DNA of 64,000 nucleotides from Pseudomonas sp. PA15(2017) (GTDB taxonomy: Bacteria > Pseudomonadota > Gammaproteobacteria > Pseudomonadales > Pseudomonadaceae): positions 63,669 through 127,668 of the forward strand of contig NZ_MSXV01000056.1 of NCBI RefSeq assembly GCF_001945395.1. Reading direction: 5' to 3'. Both the position numbers and the translations under genes were made by a program. Shown here piece after piece: positions 55,570 to 63,904 of this stretch (its first letter is position 1; each line of letters starts with the position of its first letter). The notes beneath the pieces were generated by a model. It was not told where the DNA came from. It did not search any database and worked only from the letters and a program-made list of their open reading frames with translations.

Positions 55570-55637
55570 CTGTGGGAACGGGTGGGGACGCCCAGCCCAT
55601 GCCCGCGAAAAATCGCGGGCATGGGCCGCTCCCACAG
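55570..55637. repeat. REP palindrome pair at the centre of the composite repeat
   Basis: ctgtgggaacgggtggggac on the left and catgggccgctcccacag on the right, enclosing catgcccgcgaaaaatcgcgg. Same family as the other REP pairs in the window. Confidence 0.85.
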
Positions 55638-55666
55638 GTACTGGGCCGATGGCCCTTGCGTCACTT

Positions 55667-55713
55667 CATTGCCAAAATCGCCGAGCCTGGGCTGAAGGAT
55701 CATCAACAGGCCT
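55667..55713 (-). repeat. Post-stop repeat module, copy 3 (minus strand)
   Basis: Reading from the lysR stop: aggcctgttgatgatcc, then ttcagcccaggctcggcgat and tttggcaatgaag. It is the same module as after the genes ending at 22365 and 43708. A fourth, partial copy (gaacctgttcacgatcctta) begins at 55501 on the plus strand. Confidence 0.72.
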
Positions 55714-56679
55714 TCAGAACCTGTTGCGCAGGTCGGTGGCCAGCAGCGCCTGCTCGAAGCGCTCCAGAAACACCGCCTCGGCATGGGTGCGTTTCTGGTC
55801 GCGGTTCCATAGCAGGTAGACGTTCACGTCGATCACCCCCTCCGCCGGTGGCAGGCGCCACACCTCGCCGGCCTGCACGTCCTTGGCGACGATATGTTCG
55901 GGCAGGCAGCCGATGCCGTAGCCGGCGGCGACCAGGCGACGAATCTCGTCGAGGCTCGACGAAGAGGCGACGATGCGCCCGGTGAAGCCCTGCTGGTCGC
56001 GAAAGATGGTCAGCGGCGACAGGTTGCCGCCAATCTGGTCGCTGGTGAAACTCACGAAATTCTCGCTTTTCAGGTCCGCCAGCTTCAGGTCGTTGCGGCC
56101 GAACAGGGCGTGACGCTTGCCGCAGAAGAACGCGTAACGCTGCTTGAGCATCACCCGTTGCTCCAGCCGCGGCTGTGGTGTGCGGCACAGGCTCAGCCCG
56201 AACGAGGCGGTTTTCTGCAGCAGGGCGCTGACCACGTCGGAGCTGCGCAGCACGTCGAACTCGAACTCCACCCGTGGGTAGTCGACATGAAAGTTGGCCA
56301 GGAAGTCGTCGTAGAAGCGCGACTCGATGCGGCTGATCATCAGGATGCGGATCTTGCCGGCGACGGTTTCTTCCGGCGCGTCGAGTGCCGGGCCCAGGCG
56401 CGACACCGTGCCGTACAGCTCGGCGGCGATCTGCATGACTTCCTCGCCTGCCTTGGACAGCGTGATGCGCGGCCCGCTGCGGATCACCAGAGCGCTTTCC
56501 AGTTGCTCCTCGAGGCGCTTGAGCGCCTGGCTCACCGCCGGCTGGCTCAGGTGCAGGCGCGCAGCGGCGCGGCTGATGCTGCCTTCCTGGCCGATCACCA
56601 GAAAGGTGCGCAGCAGGTTCCAGTCCAGCCGGTCGTTGAGAAAACGGCGTGCTTCGGCGTGGCGGTAGCCGGCATTCAT
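55714..56679 (-). CDS. LysR-family regulator of the divergent transporter-aldolase operon
   Basis: 321 aa. Helix-turn-helix: DWNLLRTFLVIGQEGSISRAAARLHLSQPAVSQALKRLEEQLESALVIR. Effector domain with VVSALLQKTASFGLSL and IRRLVAAGYGIGCLPEHIVA. Divergent from the MHS transporter operon (165 bp apart), which it probably controls. The final codons AACAGGTTC-TGA belong to the repeated 12-mer described at 55498. Confidence 0.9.
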   Translation of the reverse strand: MNAGYRHAEARRFLNDRLDWNLLRTFLVIGQEGSISRAAARLHLSQPAVSQALKRLEEQLESALVIRSGPRITLSKAGEEVMQIAAELYGTVSRLGPALDAPEETVAGKIRILMISRIESRFYDDFLANFHVDYPRVEFEFDVLRSSDVVSALLQKTASFGLSLCRTPQPRLEQRVMLKQRYAFFCGKRHALFGRNDLKLADLKSENFVSFTSDQIGGNLSPLTIFRDQQGFTGRIVASSSSLDEIRRLVAAGYGIGCLPEHIVAKDVQAGEVWRLPPAEGVIDVNVYLLWNRDQKRTHAEAVFLERFEQALLATDLRNRF

Positions 56680-56844
56680 AGGTGTTTTAGTATCCGTTTT
56701 ACTTATACTTGAGTATTGAAATTAGAAGCTTTGCTTAGCATAGGGTCGGGGGCATGATCTGACAATGCACCGCCAGAGTGCGACCGATCCCCACCGGGGA
56801 TGTGCTTTCTCTCCTGCCTATAAAAACGAATCCGGGAGCCTGCG

Positions 56845-58158
56845 ATGACCACCCCAACCTCCACGCCGCGTCGTGCCGCGGCGGCCGCCTTCATCGGCAC
56901 CACCATCGAATTCTACGATTTCTACATCTACGCCTTCGCCGCCGCACTGGTGCTCGGGCAGCTGTTCTTTCCCAGCGATAACGCGATGCTGAGTACCATG
57001 GCGGCGTTCGCCACCTTCGCCGTCGGCTTCATCGCCCGGCCATTTGCCGGCGTGGTGTTCGGCCACCTGGGTGATCGCCTGGGGCGCAAGAAGATGCTGT
57101 TGTTCACCATGGTGCTGATGGGCGTGGCAACCACCTGCATCGGCCTGCTGCCGACCTATGCCCAGGCTGGCATCTGGGGGCCGATCGGTCTGGTGGTGCT
57201 GCGTTTCCTGCAGGGCATTTCGGTCGGCGGCGAGTGGGGCGGGGCGGTGCTGATGGCCAGCGAACACGCGCCCAAGGGCCGCAAGGTGTTCTTCGCCTCC
57301 TTCGCTCAGCTGGGCAGCCCGGCTGGCCTGTTGCTGGCGCTGATCGCCTTTCGCGCCATCAGCGAGATGGATCAGGAGGCGCTGATGACCTGGGGCTGGC
57401 GCGTGCCGTTCCTGCTCAGCGGCGTGCTGATGCTGGTGGGCCTGGCGATTCGCTTCGGCGTGCCCGAGTCGCCGGAGTTCGCTAAGGTCAAGGCGCAGAA
57501 GCAGACGTCCAGGAGCCCGGTGAAGGACGTGCTACGCCACAACTGGCGGCAGATCCTGTTCGCCGCGGCGGCGGTGACCATCGGTTCGGGTGGCTTCTTC
57601 TTCACCAACACCTTCATGATCACTTACGTGACCCAGTACCAGGGCATCGCCAAGTCGACCATTCTCGACTGCCTGTTCCTGGTCACCATTCTGCAGTTCC
57701 TCTCCCAGCCGTGTTCGGCACTGCTGGCCGAACGCTACGGTGAAGGGCGCTTCCTGAAGTGGGTAGCGGCGCTGTGCATGCTGGTGCCGTACCCGATGTT
57801 CCTGCTCGTGCAGACCGGCAACCTGATCTACATGACCGCCGGTATCGCCCTGGCCGTGTTGCTGCTGGCGGCGCTGTATTCGGCGATCGCCGGCTACATG
57901 GCCGAGGCCTTTGCCGCCCAGGTACGCTACTCGGGCATTTCCATCGCCTATCAACTGGGCAGCGGCCTGACCGGCGGCCTCACGCCGCTGATCGGCACCT
58001 ACCTGGCCGGGCAGTTCGCCGGGCAGTGGATGCCGCTGGCGCTGTTCTTCAGCGTGCTCGCCCTGATGTCGCTGGTCGGCGTGATCGGCCTGTCGCGCCT
58101 GCGCGCCGAGGAGCGCCGCAACCCCAGCCTGTCCAACCCGGAGGTCGTGACCCCATGA
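56845..58158 (+). CDS. MHS-family proton symporter (MFS)
   Basis: 437 aa. Twelve membrane segments. Signature AAAAAFIGTTIEFYDFYIYAFAAALVLGQLFFP at the start and GHLGDRLGRKKMLL in the first cytoplasmic loop; GISVGGEWGGAVLMASEHAP in the middle. This is the metabolite:H+ symporter family used for shikimate, citrate, proline betaine or aromatic acids. Here it is the first gene of an operon, coupled to an aldolase by an ATGA overlap. The substrate may be an organic acid. Confidence 0.92.
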   Translation: MTTPTSTPRRAAAAAFIGTTIEFYDFYIYAFAAALVLGQLFFPSDNAMLSTMAAFATFAVGFIARPFAGVVFGHLGDRLGRKKMLLFTMVLMGVATTCIGLLPTYAQAGIWGPIGLVVLRFLQGISVGGEWGGAVLMASEHAPKGRKVFFASFAQLGSPAGLLLALIAFRAISEMDQEALMTWGWRVPFLLSGVLMLVGLAIRFGVPESPEFAKVKAQKQTSRSPVKDVLRHNWRQILFAAAAVTIGSGGFFFTNTFMITYVTQYQGIAKSTILDCLFLVTILQFLSQPCSALLAERYGEGRFLKWVAALCMLVPYPMFLLVQTGNLIYMTAGIALAVLLLAALYSAIAGYMAEAFAAQVRYSGISIAYQLGSGLTGGLTPLIGTYLAGQFAGQWMPLALFFSVLALMSLVGVIGLSRLRAEERRNPSLSNPEVVTP

Positions 58159-58910
58159 GCAAGCCCGAGATCATCAGCGATGCCGAATGGCAGGCGCGCT
58201 GCGAACTGGCCGCCCTGTACCGGCTGGTCGCCTACTACCGCATGACCGATCTGATCGACACCCACATTACCCTGCGGGTACCGGGGCCGGCGCATCACTT
58301 CCTGATCAACCGCTATGGCGTGGCGTTCGAGAAGATGCGCGCCAGCGACCTGGTGCTGATCGACCTGCACGGCAATGTGGTGGATCGCCTCGGCGGCGAG
58401 CGGCGGGTCAACGCTGCCGGCTTCGTCATCCATTCGGCGATTCACGAAGCCCGCCCGGACATGCACTGCATCGTGCACACCCACACCGCTGCCGGCATGG
58501 CCGTGGCCGCCCAGCGTGACGGCTTGCTGCCGCTGACCCAGCATGCGCTGAAGTTCTACGGCAACCTGGCGTATCACACCTACGAAGGCATCGCCCTGTC
58601 GCTGGAAGAGCGCGTGCGCCTGGTGGCCGATCTGGGCAACCACAAGGCGATGATCCTGCGTAACCATGGCCTGCTGGCCGGCGGGCTGAGCGTGGCCCAC
58701 GCCTTTCACGAGATCTATTTCCTGGAGCGCGCCTGCCAGGCGCAGATCCAGGCGATGGCGGCGGGGGTGGCGTTGCACGTTCCCAGCGAAGACGTCTGTC
58801 GGCACACCGCCGCGCAGTTCGCCCGTGATGGTATCGACGGCATCATCGACCTGGCCTGGCAGGCCGCCCTCAGTCTGATCGAGGAGCAGCGCGATGACTG
58901 GTGCCGCTGA
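58155..58910 (+). CDS. Class II aldolase/adducin-family protein
   Basis: 251 aa; start overlaps the transporter stop (ATGA). Zinc-binding HTHTAAG and the RNHG block (ILRNHGLLAGG) are present, as is the Asp-Thr-His region (DLIDTHITLRVPG). Such proteins act as fuculose-phosphate-type aldolases or decarboxylases on hydroxy acids. It sits between a transporter and a 2-hydroxyacid dehydrogenase. Confidence 0.9.
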   Translation: MSKPEIISDAEWQARCELAALYRLVAYYRMTDLIDTHITLRVPGPAHHFLINRYGVAFEKMRASDLVLIDLHGNVVDRLGGERRVNAAGFVIHSAIHEARPDMHCIVHTHTAAGMAVAAQRDGLLPLTQHALKFYGNLAYHTYEGIALSLEERVRLVADLGNHKAMILRNHGLLAGGLSVAHAFHEIYFLERACQAQIQAMAAGVALHVPSEDVCRHTAAQFARDGIDGIIDLAWQAALSLIEEQRDDWCR

Positions 58911-59847
58911 AACCCTGCCCAGTGTGGTGCTGCTGTGCCGTGAGCGGCCGCTCGAAGACTGGCTCGCCGAGCTGTTCGCCCGCCATGCCCCCGAACTCAG
59001 GGTGCTGCGCCCCGATGACCCTGACGCCGAGCTGGCCCAGGTAGCGGCCTGCTGGTACCCCGCCGAGGGCAGCCTGGGCCGCTTGCCGGCGTTGCGGCTG
59101 ATCCACTCGATCGGTTCGGGTGTCGACCATCTGGAACATGACCGCTCCAGGCCTTCCGGGCTTCCCGTGTGCCGGGTGGTCGACCCCGATCATTCACAGG
59201 GCATGGCCGAATACGTGCACTGGGGCGTGCTGCATTTTCATCGCGGTTTCGACCAGGTGATCGAGGGGCGCGCGAGCCGGCAATGGCTGCGGCCGGTGCA
59301 GCGTGCGGCGCGCGATTACCAGGTCGGCGTGATGGGCCTGGGCGCCATCGGCACACCGGTGGCCGCGCGGCTGGCCCAGGCCGGCTATGGGGTGCGCGGC
59401 TGGGCGCGTACGTCGCGGGAGCTGAGGGGCATCGCCACCTTTGCCGGCGCCGACGCGTTGCCCGGCTTTCTCGATGGCCTGGACCTGCTGGTCAACCTGC
59501 TGCCGCTGACCGCCACCACGCGGGGCCTGCTCGACCATCAACTGTTCGGGCATATGGCCGAGGGCGCGGCGCTGATCAACTGCGGCCGCGGCGAACACCT
59601 GGTGGAGGCCGATCTGCTCGAGGCGCTGGCCAGCGGTCAACTGCGCGGCGCCCTGCTGGACGTGTTCGCCAGCGAGCCGCTGCACCGCGACTCGCCACTC
59701 TGGCAGACGCCTGGGGTATGGGTCACGCCGCACATGGCCTCGGCGGCGTCCGACGCCTGCATCGCCCGGCAGATCGCCGACAACCTGCAGCGCCTGCACG
59801 CCGGCCTGCCGTTGAACCATCAGGTCGATCCCGCGCTGGGTTACTGA
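58894..59847 (+). CDS. D-isomer-specific 2-hydroxyacid dehydrogenase (GhrA-like)
   Basis: 317 aa; starts inside the aldolase gene (17 bp overlap). NAD(P) motif GVMGLGAIGTPVAARLAQAGYGVRGWAR, catalytic Arg in NCGRGEHLVEADLL, Glu in LLDVFASEPL and His in VTPHMAS. It reduces glyoxylate/hydroxypyruvate-like keto acids or the reverse. Operon with the transporter and aldolase indicates joint use of one substrate. Confidence 0.9.
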   Translation: MTGAAETLPSVVLLCRERPLEDWLAELFARHAPELRVLRPDDPDAELAQVAACWYPAEGSLGRLPALRLIHSIGSGVDHLEHDRSRPSGLPVCRVVDPDHSQGMAEYVHWGVLHFHRGFDQVIEGRASRQWLRPVQRAARDYQVGVMGLGAIGTPVAARLAQAGYGVRGWARTSRELRGIATFAGADALPGFLDGLDLLVNLLPLTATTRGLLDHQLFGHMAEGAALINCGRGEHLVEADLLEALASGQLRGALLDVFASEPLHRDSPLWQTPGVWVTPHMASAASDACIARQIADNLQRLHAGLPLNHQVDPALGY

Positions 59848-59906
59848 ATCGCCGACGGGCGCCGCCAGGGTGCGCGCCCCCTCTGTCACGACTACGGACA
59901 ATCGCC

Positions 59907-60923
59907 ATGAAAACCTTTTTTCACCCTCAGCAACGCCTGCATCATCCGCGCAGCTACCTGTCCCGCGGCCAGATGCGCGAGCCCCAGGAAATTCCGGCCC
60001 GTATCGACCCGTTGCTGGCCATGGCCCGCCAGCTCGGCTTCGCGATCATCGAGCCGGCGGATCACGGCCTCGCGCCGCTGCGTGCGGTGCACAGCGACGC
60101 CTATCTGGACTACCTGCAAAGTGCCTACGCCCAGTGGCACGAGGTCGACGAGGACTGGGGTGACGAGGTGATGTCGAACATCTTCATCCGTGAGAACAAC
60201 CCGTTGCGCGGCATCCTCGGCAAGACCGCGCGCTACCTGGCCGACGGCAGTTGCCCGATCGGCGAGCACACCTGGACGGCCGCCTACTGGTCGGCCCAGG
60301 CCGCCGTCGCCGCCGCCCTGGCGGTACGTGATGGCGAGCCCCAGGCCTACGCGTTGTGCCGTCCGCCGGGCCACCATGCGCGGGCCGAGGCGGCTGGCGG
60401 CTTCTGCTTTCTCAACAACGCCGCCATCGCTGCCCAGGTGCTGCGTGCCAGTTGCGAGCGGGTCACCATCCTCGACACCGACATGCATCACGGCCAGGGC
60501 ATCCAGGAGATCTTCTACGAGCGCGATGACGTGCAGTACGTCTCCATCCATGGCGACCCGACCAACTTCTACCCGGTAGTGGCCGGCTTCGACGACGAGC
60601 AGGGCGCAGGGGCCGGTCTGGGTTGCAACCTCAACCTGCCGATGGCCCATGGCGCCTCCGAGGCGGACTTCTTCACCTGCCTGGGCCAGGCCGAACAGGC
60701 GATCAGCGCCTTCGCGCCGCAGGTGCTGGTGCTGTCGCTGGGCTTCGATATCTACGAGAACGACCCGCAGTCCAAGGTCGCGGTCAGCCACGCCGGTTTC
60801 GAGGAACTGGGCCGGCGCATCCGCGCCCTTGGCCTGCCGTGCGTGGTGGTGCAGGAGGGTGGATACGACATCGCCACCCTCGACGAAAACGCCTCGCGGT
60901 TCTTCAAAGGGTTGCTTGGCTGA
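59907..60923 (+). CDS. Acetylpolyamine amidohydrolase (histone-deacetylase family)
   Basis: 338 aa from the ATG at 59907; a longer in-frame extension to 59169 overlaps the dehydrogenase and is rejected. Deacetylase fold with the catalytic pair H156-H157 (PPGHHA), metal ligands in DTDMHHGQG (D192, H194) and D281 (GFDIYEND). The extended Glu-rich insertion near residue 85-110 (DEDWGDEVMSNIF) is typical of the dimeric acetylpolyamine amidohydrolases that deacetylate acetylputrescine or acetylcadaverine. It follows the aldolase/dehydrogenase genes by 59 bp. Confidence 0.9.
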   Translation: MKTFFHPQQRLHHPRSYLSRGQMREPQEIPARIDPLLAMARQLGFAIIEPADHGLAPLRAVHSDAYLDYLQSAYAQWHEVDEDWGDEVMSNIFIRENNPLRGILGKTARYLADGSCPIGEHTWTAAYWSAQAAVAAALAVRDGEPQAYALCRPPGHHARAEAAGGFCFLNNAAIAAQVLRASCERVTILDTDMHHGQGIQEIFYERDDVQYVSIHGDPTNFYPVVAGFDDEQGAGAGLGCNLNLPMAHGASEADFFTCLGQAEQAISAFAPQVLVLSLGFDIYENDPQSKVAVSHAGFEELGRRIRALGLPCVVVQEGGYDIATLDENASRFFKGLLG

Positions 60924-61116
60924 GCAGGCGGATGTCAGCCAGCATGAGCCGGCCCGGCTCAGGCTGGATCTTTCAAGATATTTCCGCCGTCAAATGGAGG
61001 TGAACTAACGTTCCGGCAATGCAATCTTCCCCTATGCGCTGTCAGCGCGAGCCAGACGGGCCGGTGCAGGTGCACCGGCTTTCAGCCCCGGGATCGCTGA
61101 ACGATAAGGAGCCACC

Positions 61117-61545
61117 GTGACCGTAACCACCCACCCCGACTACCGATACAGGCCAGGGCCGCTGCACGCGATGCTGCTGGCCGGCACCGTTCCGCTGTTT
61201 CTCGGCGCGCTGCTGAGCGATATCGCCTACTACAACAGCTTCCAGATCCAGTGGGCCAACTTCGCGGCCTGGCTGATTGCTGGCGGCTTGCTGTTCGCCG
61301 GCCTGGCGCTGCTGTTCGCCCTGGGCAACCTGATCGGCGCGCAGCACAAGGCCGGCCGCCCGGTGCTGTATTTCCTGCTGCTGCTGGTCACCTGGGTAAT
61401 CGGGTTGATCAACGCCTTCGAGCACGCCAAGGACGCCTGGGCAGTGATGCCCACCGGGCTGGTGCTGTCGGCCATCGTTGCCGTGCTGGCGGTGATCACC
61501 GCGTGGCTGGGCCTGAGCAACCTGCGTTCGGGAGATGAGCGATGA
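61117..61545 (+). CDS. DUF2231 membrane protein
   Basis: 142 aa starting at a GTG (AAGGA six bases upstream). Four hydrophobic segments; the family block GPLHAMLLAGTVPLFLGALLSDIAYY and WANFAAWLIAGGLLFAGLALL. Its stop overlaps the next start by four bases (ATGA), so it is coupled to the PQQ-like dehydrogenase. May supply an electron-transfer or haem site in the membrane; unknown. Confidence 0.88.
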   Translation: MTVTTHPDYRYRPGPLHAMLLAGTVPLFLGALLSDIAYYNSFQIQWANFAAWLIAGGLLFAGLALLFALGNLIGAQHKAGRPVLYFLLLLVTWVIGLINAFEHAKDAWAVMPTGLVLSAIVAVLAVITAWLGLSNLRSGDER

Positions 61546-62834
61546 GAACTCTCGGCACACTGACCACCCTGAGCATGGCGCTGCTGCTCGGCGCCTGCGG
61601 CGGCGAAGCGGACACCACCATCGAACGCGGCCCCAATCCGAAACTGCCCGAGCCGCAACGCGGCCTGCTGCCGAGCATGAAGATCGCCGAGCCGGCGGAG
61701 TGGGGCGACCGCAAGCCCGACGTGCCGGATGGCTTCAGCATCACGGCGATTGCCACCGACCTGAAGATTCCGCGCCAGACCCTGGTGCTGCCCAACGGCG
61801 ACATCCTGGTGGCCGAAGGCCGTGGCGGCAATGCGGCCAAGCTCAAGCCCAAGGACGTGATTGCCAGTTACATCAAGGCCCAGGGCAATACCAAGGTCAA
61901 AGGCGGTAACCGCCTGACCCTGTTGCGCGATGCCGACGGTGACGGCACCTACGAAACCCAGACGGTATTCGCTGAGAACCTCAATGCGCCCTACGGCCTG
62001 GCCTTCCACGAGGGCAAGCTGTACGTGGCCAATCAGGACGCCGTGGTGCGCTTCGACTACCAGGACGGTCAGACCCAGGCCGGCGCTGAGCCGACCAAGG
62101 TCACCGACCTGCCGAAAGAGATCAACCACCACTGGACCAAGGCGATGACCATCAGCCCTGATGGTCGCTACCTGTATGTCGGCATCGGCTCGAACAGCAA
62201 TATCGGCGAGCGCGGCATGGAGGTCGAGGCCGACCGTGCGCTGGTCTGGCAGATCGACGCCGAGAACGGCATGCACAAGCCCTACGCGACCGGTTTGCGC
62301 AACCCGACCGCGCTGACCATCCAGCCGGAAACCGGCCAGTTGTGGGCAGTGGTCAACGAGCGTGACGAGCTGGGCCCGGACCTGGTGCCGGATTACCTGA
62401 CCTCGGTGCAGGAGGGCAAGTTCTACGGCTGGCCTTACGCCTACTGGGGCCCGAATGCCGACACCCGCGTGCAGCCGCACAAGCCGGAAATGGTCGACAT
62501 CACCATCAAGCCGGACTACGCCCTCGGCTCCCACGTGGCGGCGCTGGGCGTCGACTTCTCCATCCCGGAAATGGGCGAGCAGTTCGCCAACGGCGTGTTC
62601 GTCGGTGAGCACGGCAGCTGGAACCGCGACAACCCGGTGGGCTACAAGGTGATCTTCGTGCCGTTCGCCGACGGCCGTCCGGCTGGCGAACCCATCGACT
62701 TCGCCACTGGCTTCCGTGGCGAGGATGGCAAGACCCGTGGCCGCCCGGTGGGCGTGACGGTCGACCCGAAAGGCGCGCTGATCATCGCCGATGATCTGTC
62801 CAACACCATCTGGCGTGTAACGCGCAACCCGTGA
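61542..62834 (+). CDS. PQQ-dependent sugar dehydrogenase-like lipoprotein (sorbosone dehydrogenase family)
   Basis: 430 aa. Lipobox LGAC with Cys 19 lipid-anchors it in the periplasm. Six-bladed propeller of the glucose/sorbosone dehydrogenase family: NGDILVAEGRGG, GLAFHEGKLYVAN, SPDGRYLYVGIGSNSN, GLRNPTALTIQP, HGSWNRDNPVGY near the end. It oxidises an aldose or aldehyde with PQQ if the cofactor is supplied. The DUF2231 gene is coupled to it. Confidence 0.88.
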   Translation: MRTLGTLTTLSMALLLGACGGEADTTIERGPNPKLPEPQRGLLPSMKIAEPAEWGDRKPDVPDGFSITAIATDLKIPRQTLVLPNGDILVAEGRGGNAAKLKPKDVIASYIKAQGNTKVKGGNRLTLLRDADGDGTYETQTVFAENLNAPYGLAFHEGKLYVANQDAVVRFDYQDGQTQAGAEPTKVTDLPKEINHHWTKAMTISPDGRYLYVGIGSNSNIGERGMEVEADRALVWQIDAENGMHKPYATGLRNPTALTIQPETGQLWAVVNERDELGPDLVPDYLTSVQEGKFYGWPYAYWGPNADTRVQPHKPEMVDITIKPDYALGSHVAALGVDFSIPEMGEQFANGVFVGEHGSWNRDNPVGYKVIFVPFADGRPAGEPIDFATGFRGEDGKTRGRPVGVTVDPKGALIIADDLSNTIWRVTRNP

Positions 62835-63029
62835 GCCTGCGGTCTCGGGGCGGCTAGCCGCCTCGAGATTCAGCCGTTTACAGCAGCCGATGAGCTGTAC
62901 TGCGCTGATGCAATGTCAGTGCTCGGTCGTTCTGCCACATTCCCCGATCACCCCACAATCGCTACCGCCGAGGCGTTTATGCGCTACGCTCGCCTGCCTG
63001 GATCAGTCATCCATTTTCAGGAGAAGCAG

Positions 63030-63512
63030 ATGGCAGACAAGCAGCACCACTATGACGTGCGCGTGACCTGGACCGGCAACGAGGGCAGCGGCACCTCCTC
63101 CTATCGCGGTTACAGCCGTGCCCACAGCATCGAGGCTGCTGGCAAGGCCACCATCGCCGGCTCGTCCGACCCGAGCTTTCGCGGTGACCCGGCGCGCTGG
63201 AACCCCGAGGATCTGCTCGTCGCTTCGCTATCTGCCTGCCACAAGCTGTGGTATCTGGGCCTGTGCGCCGGTGCCGGCATCGTGGTGACCGCCTATGAGG
63301 ACAATGCCCAGGGCTCGATGCTCGAACAGGCCGACGGCGCCGGGCAGTTCACCTCGGTGGTGCTGCGGCCCAGGGTGACGTTGGCCGCCGGCACCGATCT
63401 GGAAAAGGCCCGTGCGCTGCATCACCAGGCCCACGAAATGTGCTTCATCGCCCGCTCGATGAATTTCCCGGTCAGCCACGAGCCCGAACTGCTGATCGAT
63501 AGCGCCAACTGA
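63030..63512 (+). CDS. OsmC/Ohr-family peroxiredoxin
   Basis: 160 aa from the ATG at 63030 with AGGAGA upstream. Thiol pair C70 (LSACHKLWYL) and C138 (EMCFIARSMNFPV) are intact. RWNPEDLLVASLSAC is the family signature. It reduces organic peroxides with lipoyl or thiol donors in the cytoplasm. Confidence 0.92.
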   Translation: MADKQHHYDVRVTWTGNEGSGTSSYRGYSRAHSIEAAGKATIAGSSDPSFRGDPARWNPEDLLVASLSACHKLWYLGLCAGAGIVVTAYEDNAQGSMLEQADGAGQFTSVVLRPRVTLAAGTDLEKARALHHQAHEMCFIARSMNFPVSHEPELLIDSAN

Positions 63513-63552
63513 AAACAGGTAGGCCGCCCAATGGGAGGCGGCCTGCATTCGG

Positions 63553-63899
63553 CTAGCGGCGGCGCAAGATCATGCCGCCGTGGTGCAGCGTGTTGTGGTC
63601 GACGAACTCGCCATCGGCGGTGAAACCGGTGTCGTCCCAGTGCCGGTGATTTCATAACGACCCTGGTAGGCACTTTCCCGGCTGCCGCGAGCTTCGTCAT
63701 AGCGGTTGTTGGGCAGCAGCTCGTGGCGGATCTGACCGTCGTCGGTGACCCACATGCCGACGTAGGGATGGTTGGCCATGGCGTGCTCCTGGTTGGGCGA
63801 CGTGGCCGCCGTGGTGGATGAGGTAGCAAGCACCGCAGCGGGTGCCGCCAGAAGCGCGCCCATTAGCAGGGCGCGCAGGCAGGTAGCTCGGCAATTCAT
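63553..63899 (-). pseudogene. Atu4866-domain protein with a frameshift
   Basis: The N-terminal part is a secreted protein: a signal peptide (to about ALLAAPAAVLATS) and the conserved ANHPYVGMWVTDDGQIRHELLPNNRYDEARG-type block, through YQGRYEITG. Then one base is missing near 63645. In the adjacent frame HWDDTGFTADGEFVDHNTLHHGGMILRRR follows to a TAG at 63553. Intact relatives read through. One base restores the full domain, so either recent loss or a sequencing error. Confidence 0.75.
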
Positions 63900-63904
63900 G
63901 GCCG

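Larger units (their letters stand above)
55498..55725. repeat. Composite repeat: direct 12-mers and inverted arms around a REP pair
   Basis: The 12-mer TCAGAACCTGTT occurs at 55498-55509 and again, same orientation, at 55714-55725. Just inside are cctgttcacgatcctt (55504-55519) and its inverted partner aaggatcatcaacagg (55695-55710), with a REP pair at the centre. The right side reads on the minus strand as the post-stop module found at 22366 and 43709, starting at the lysR stop codon. No open frame inside. Confidence 0.72.

Noticed and set aside
59169..59906. In-frame 5' extension of the deacetylase gene
   Set aside because: It overlaps the 2-hydroxyacid dehydrogenase almost completely, has no ribosome site, and the family starts at MKTFFHP.
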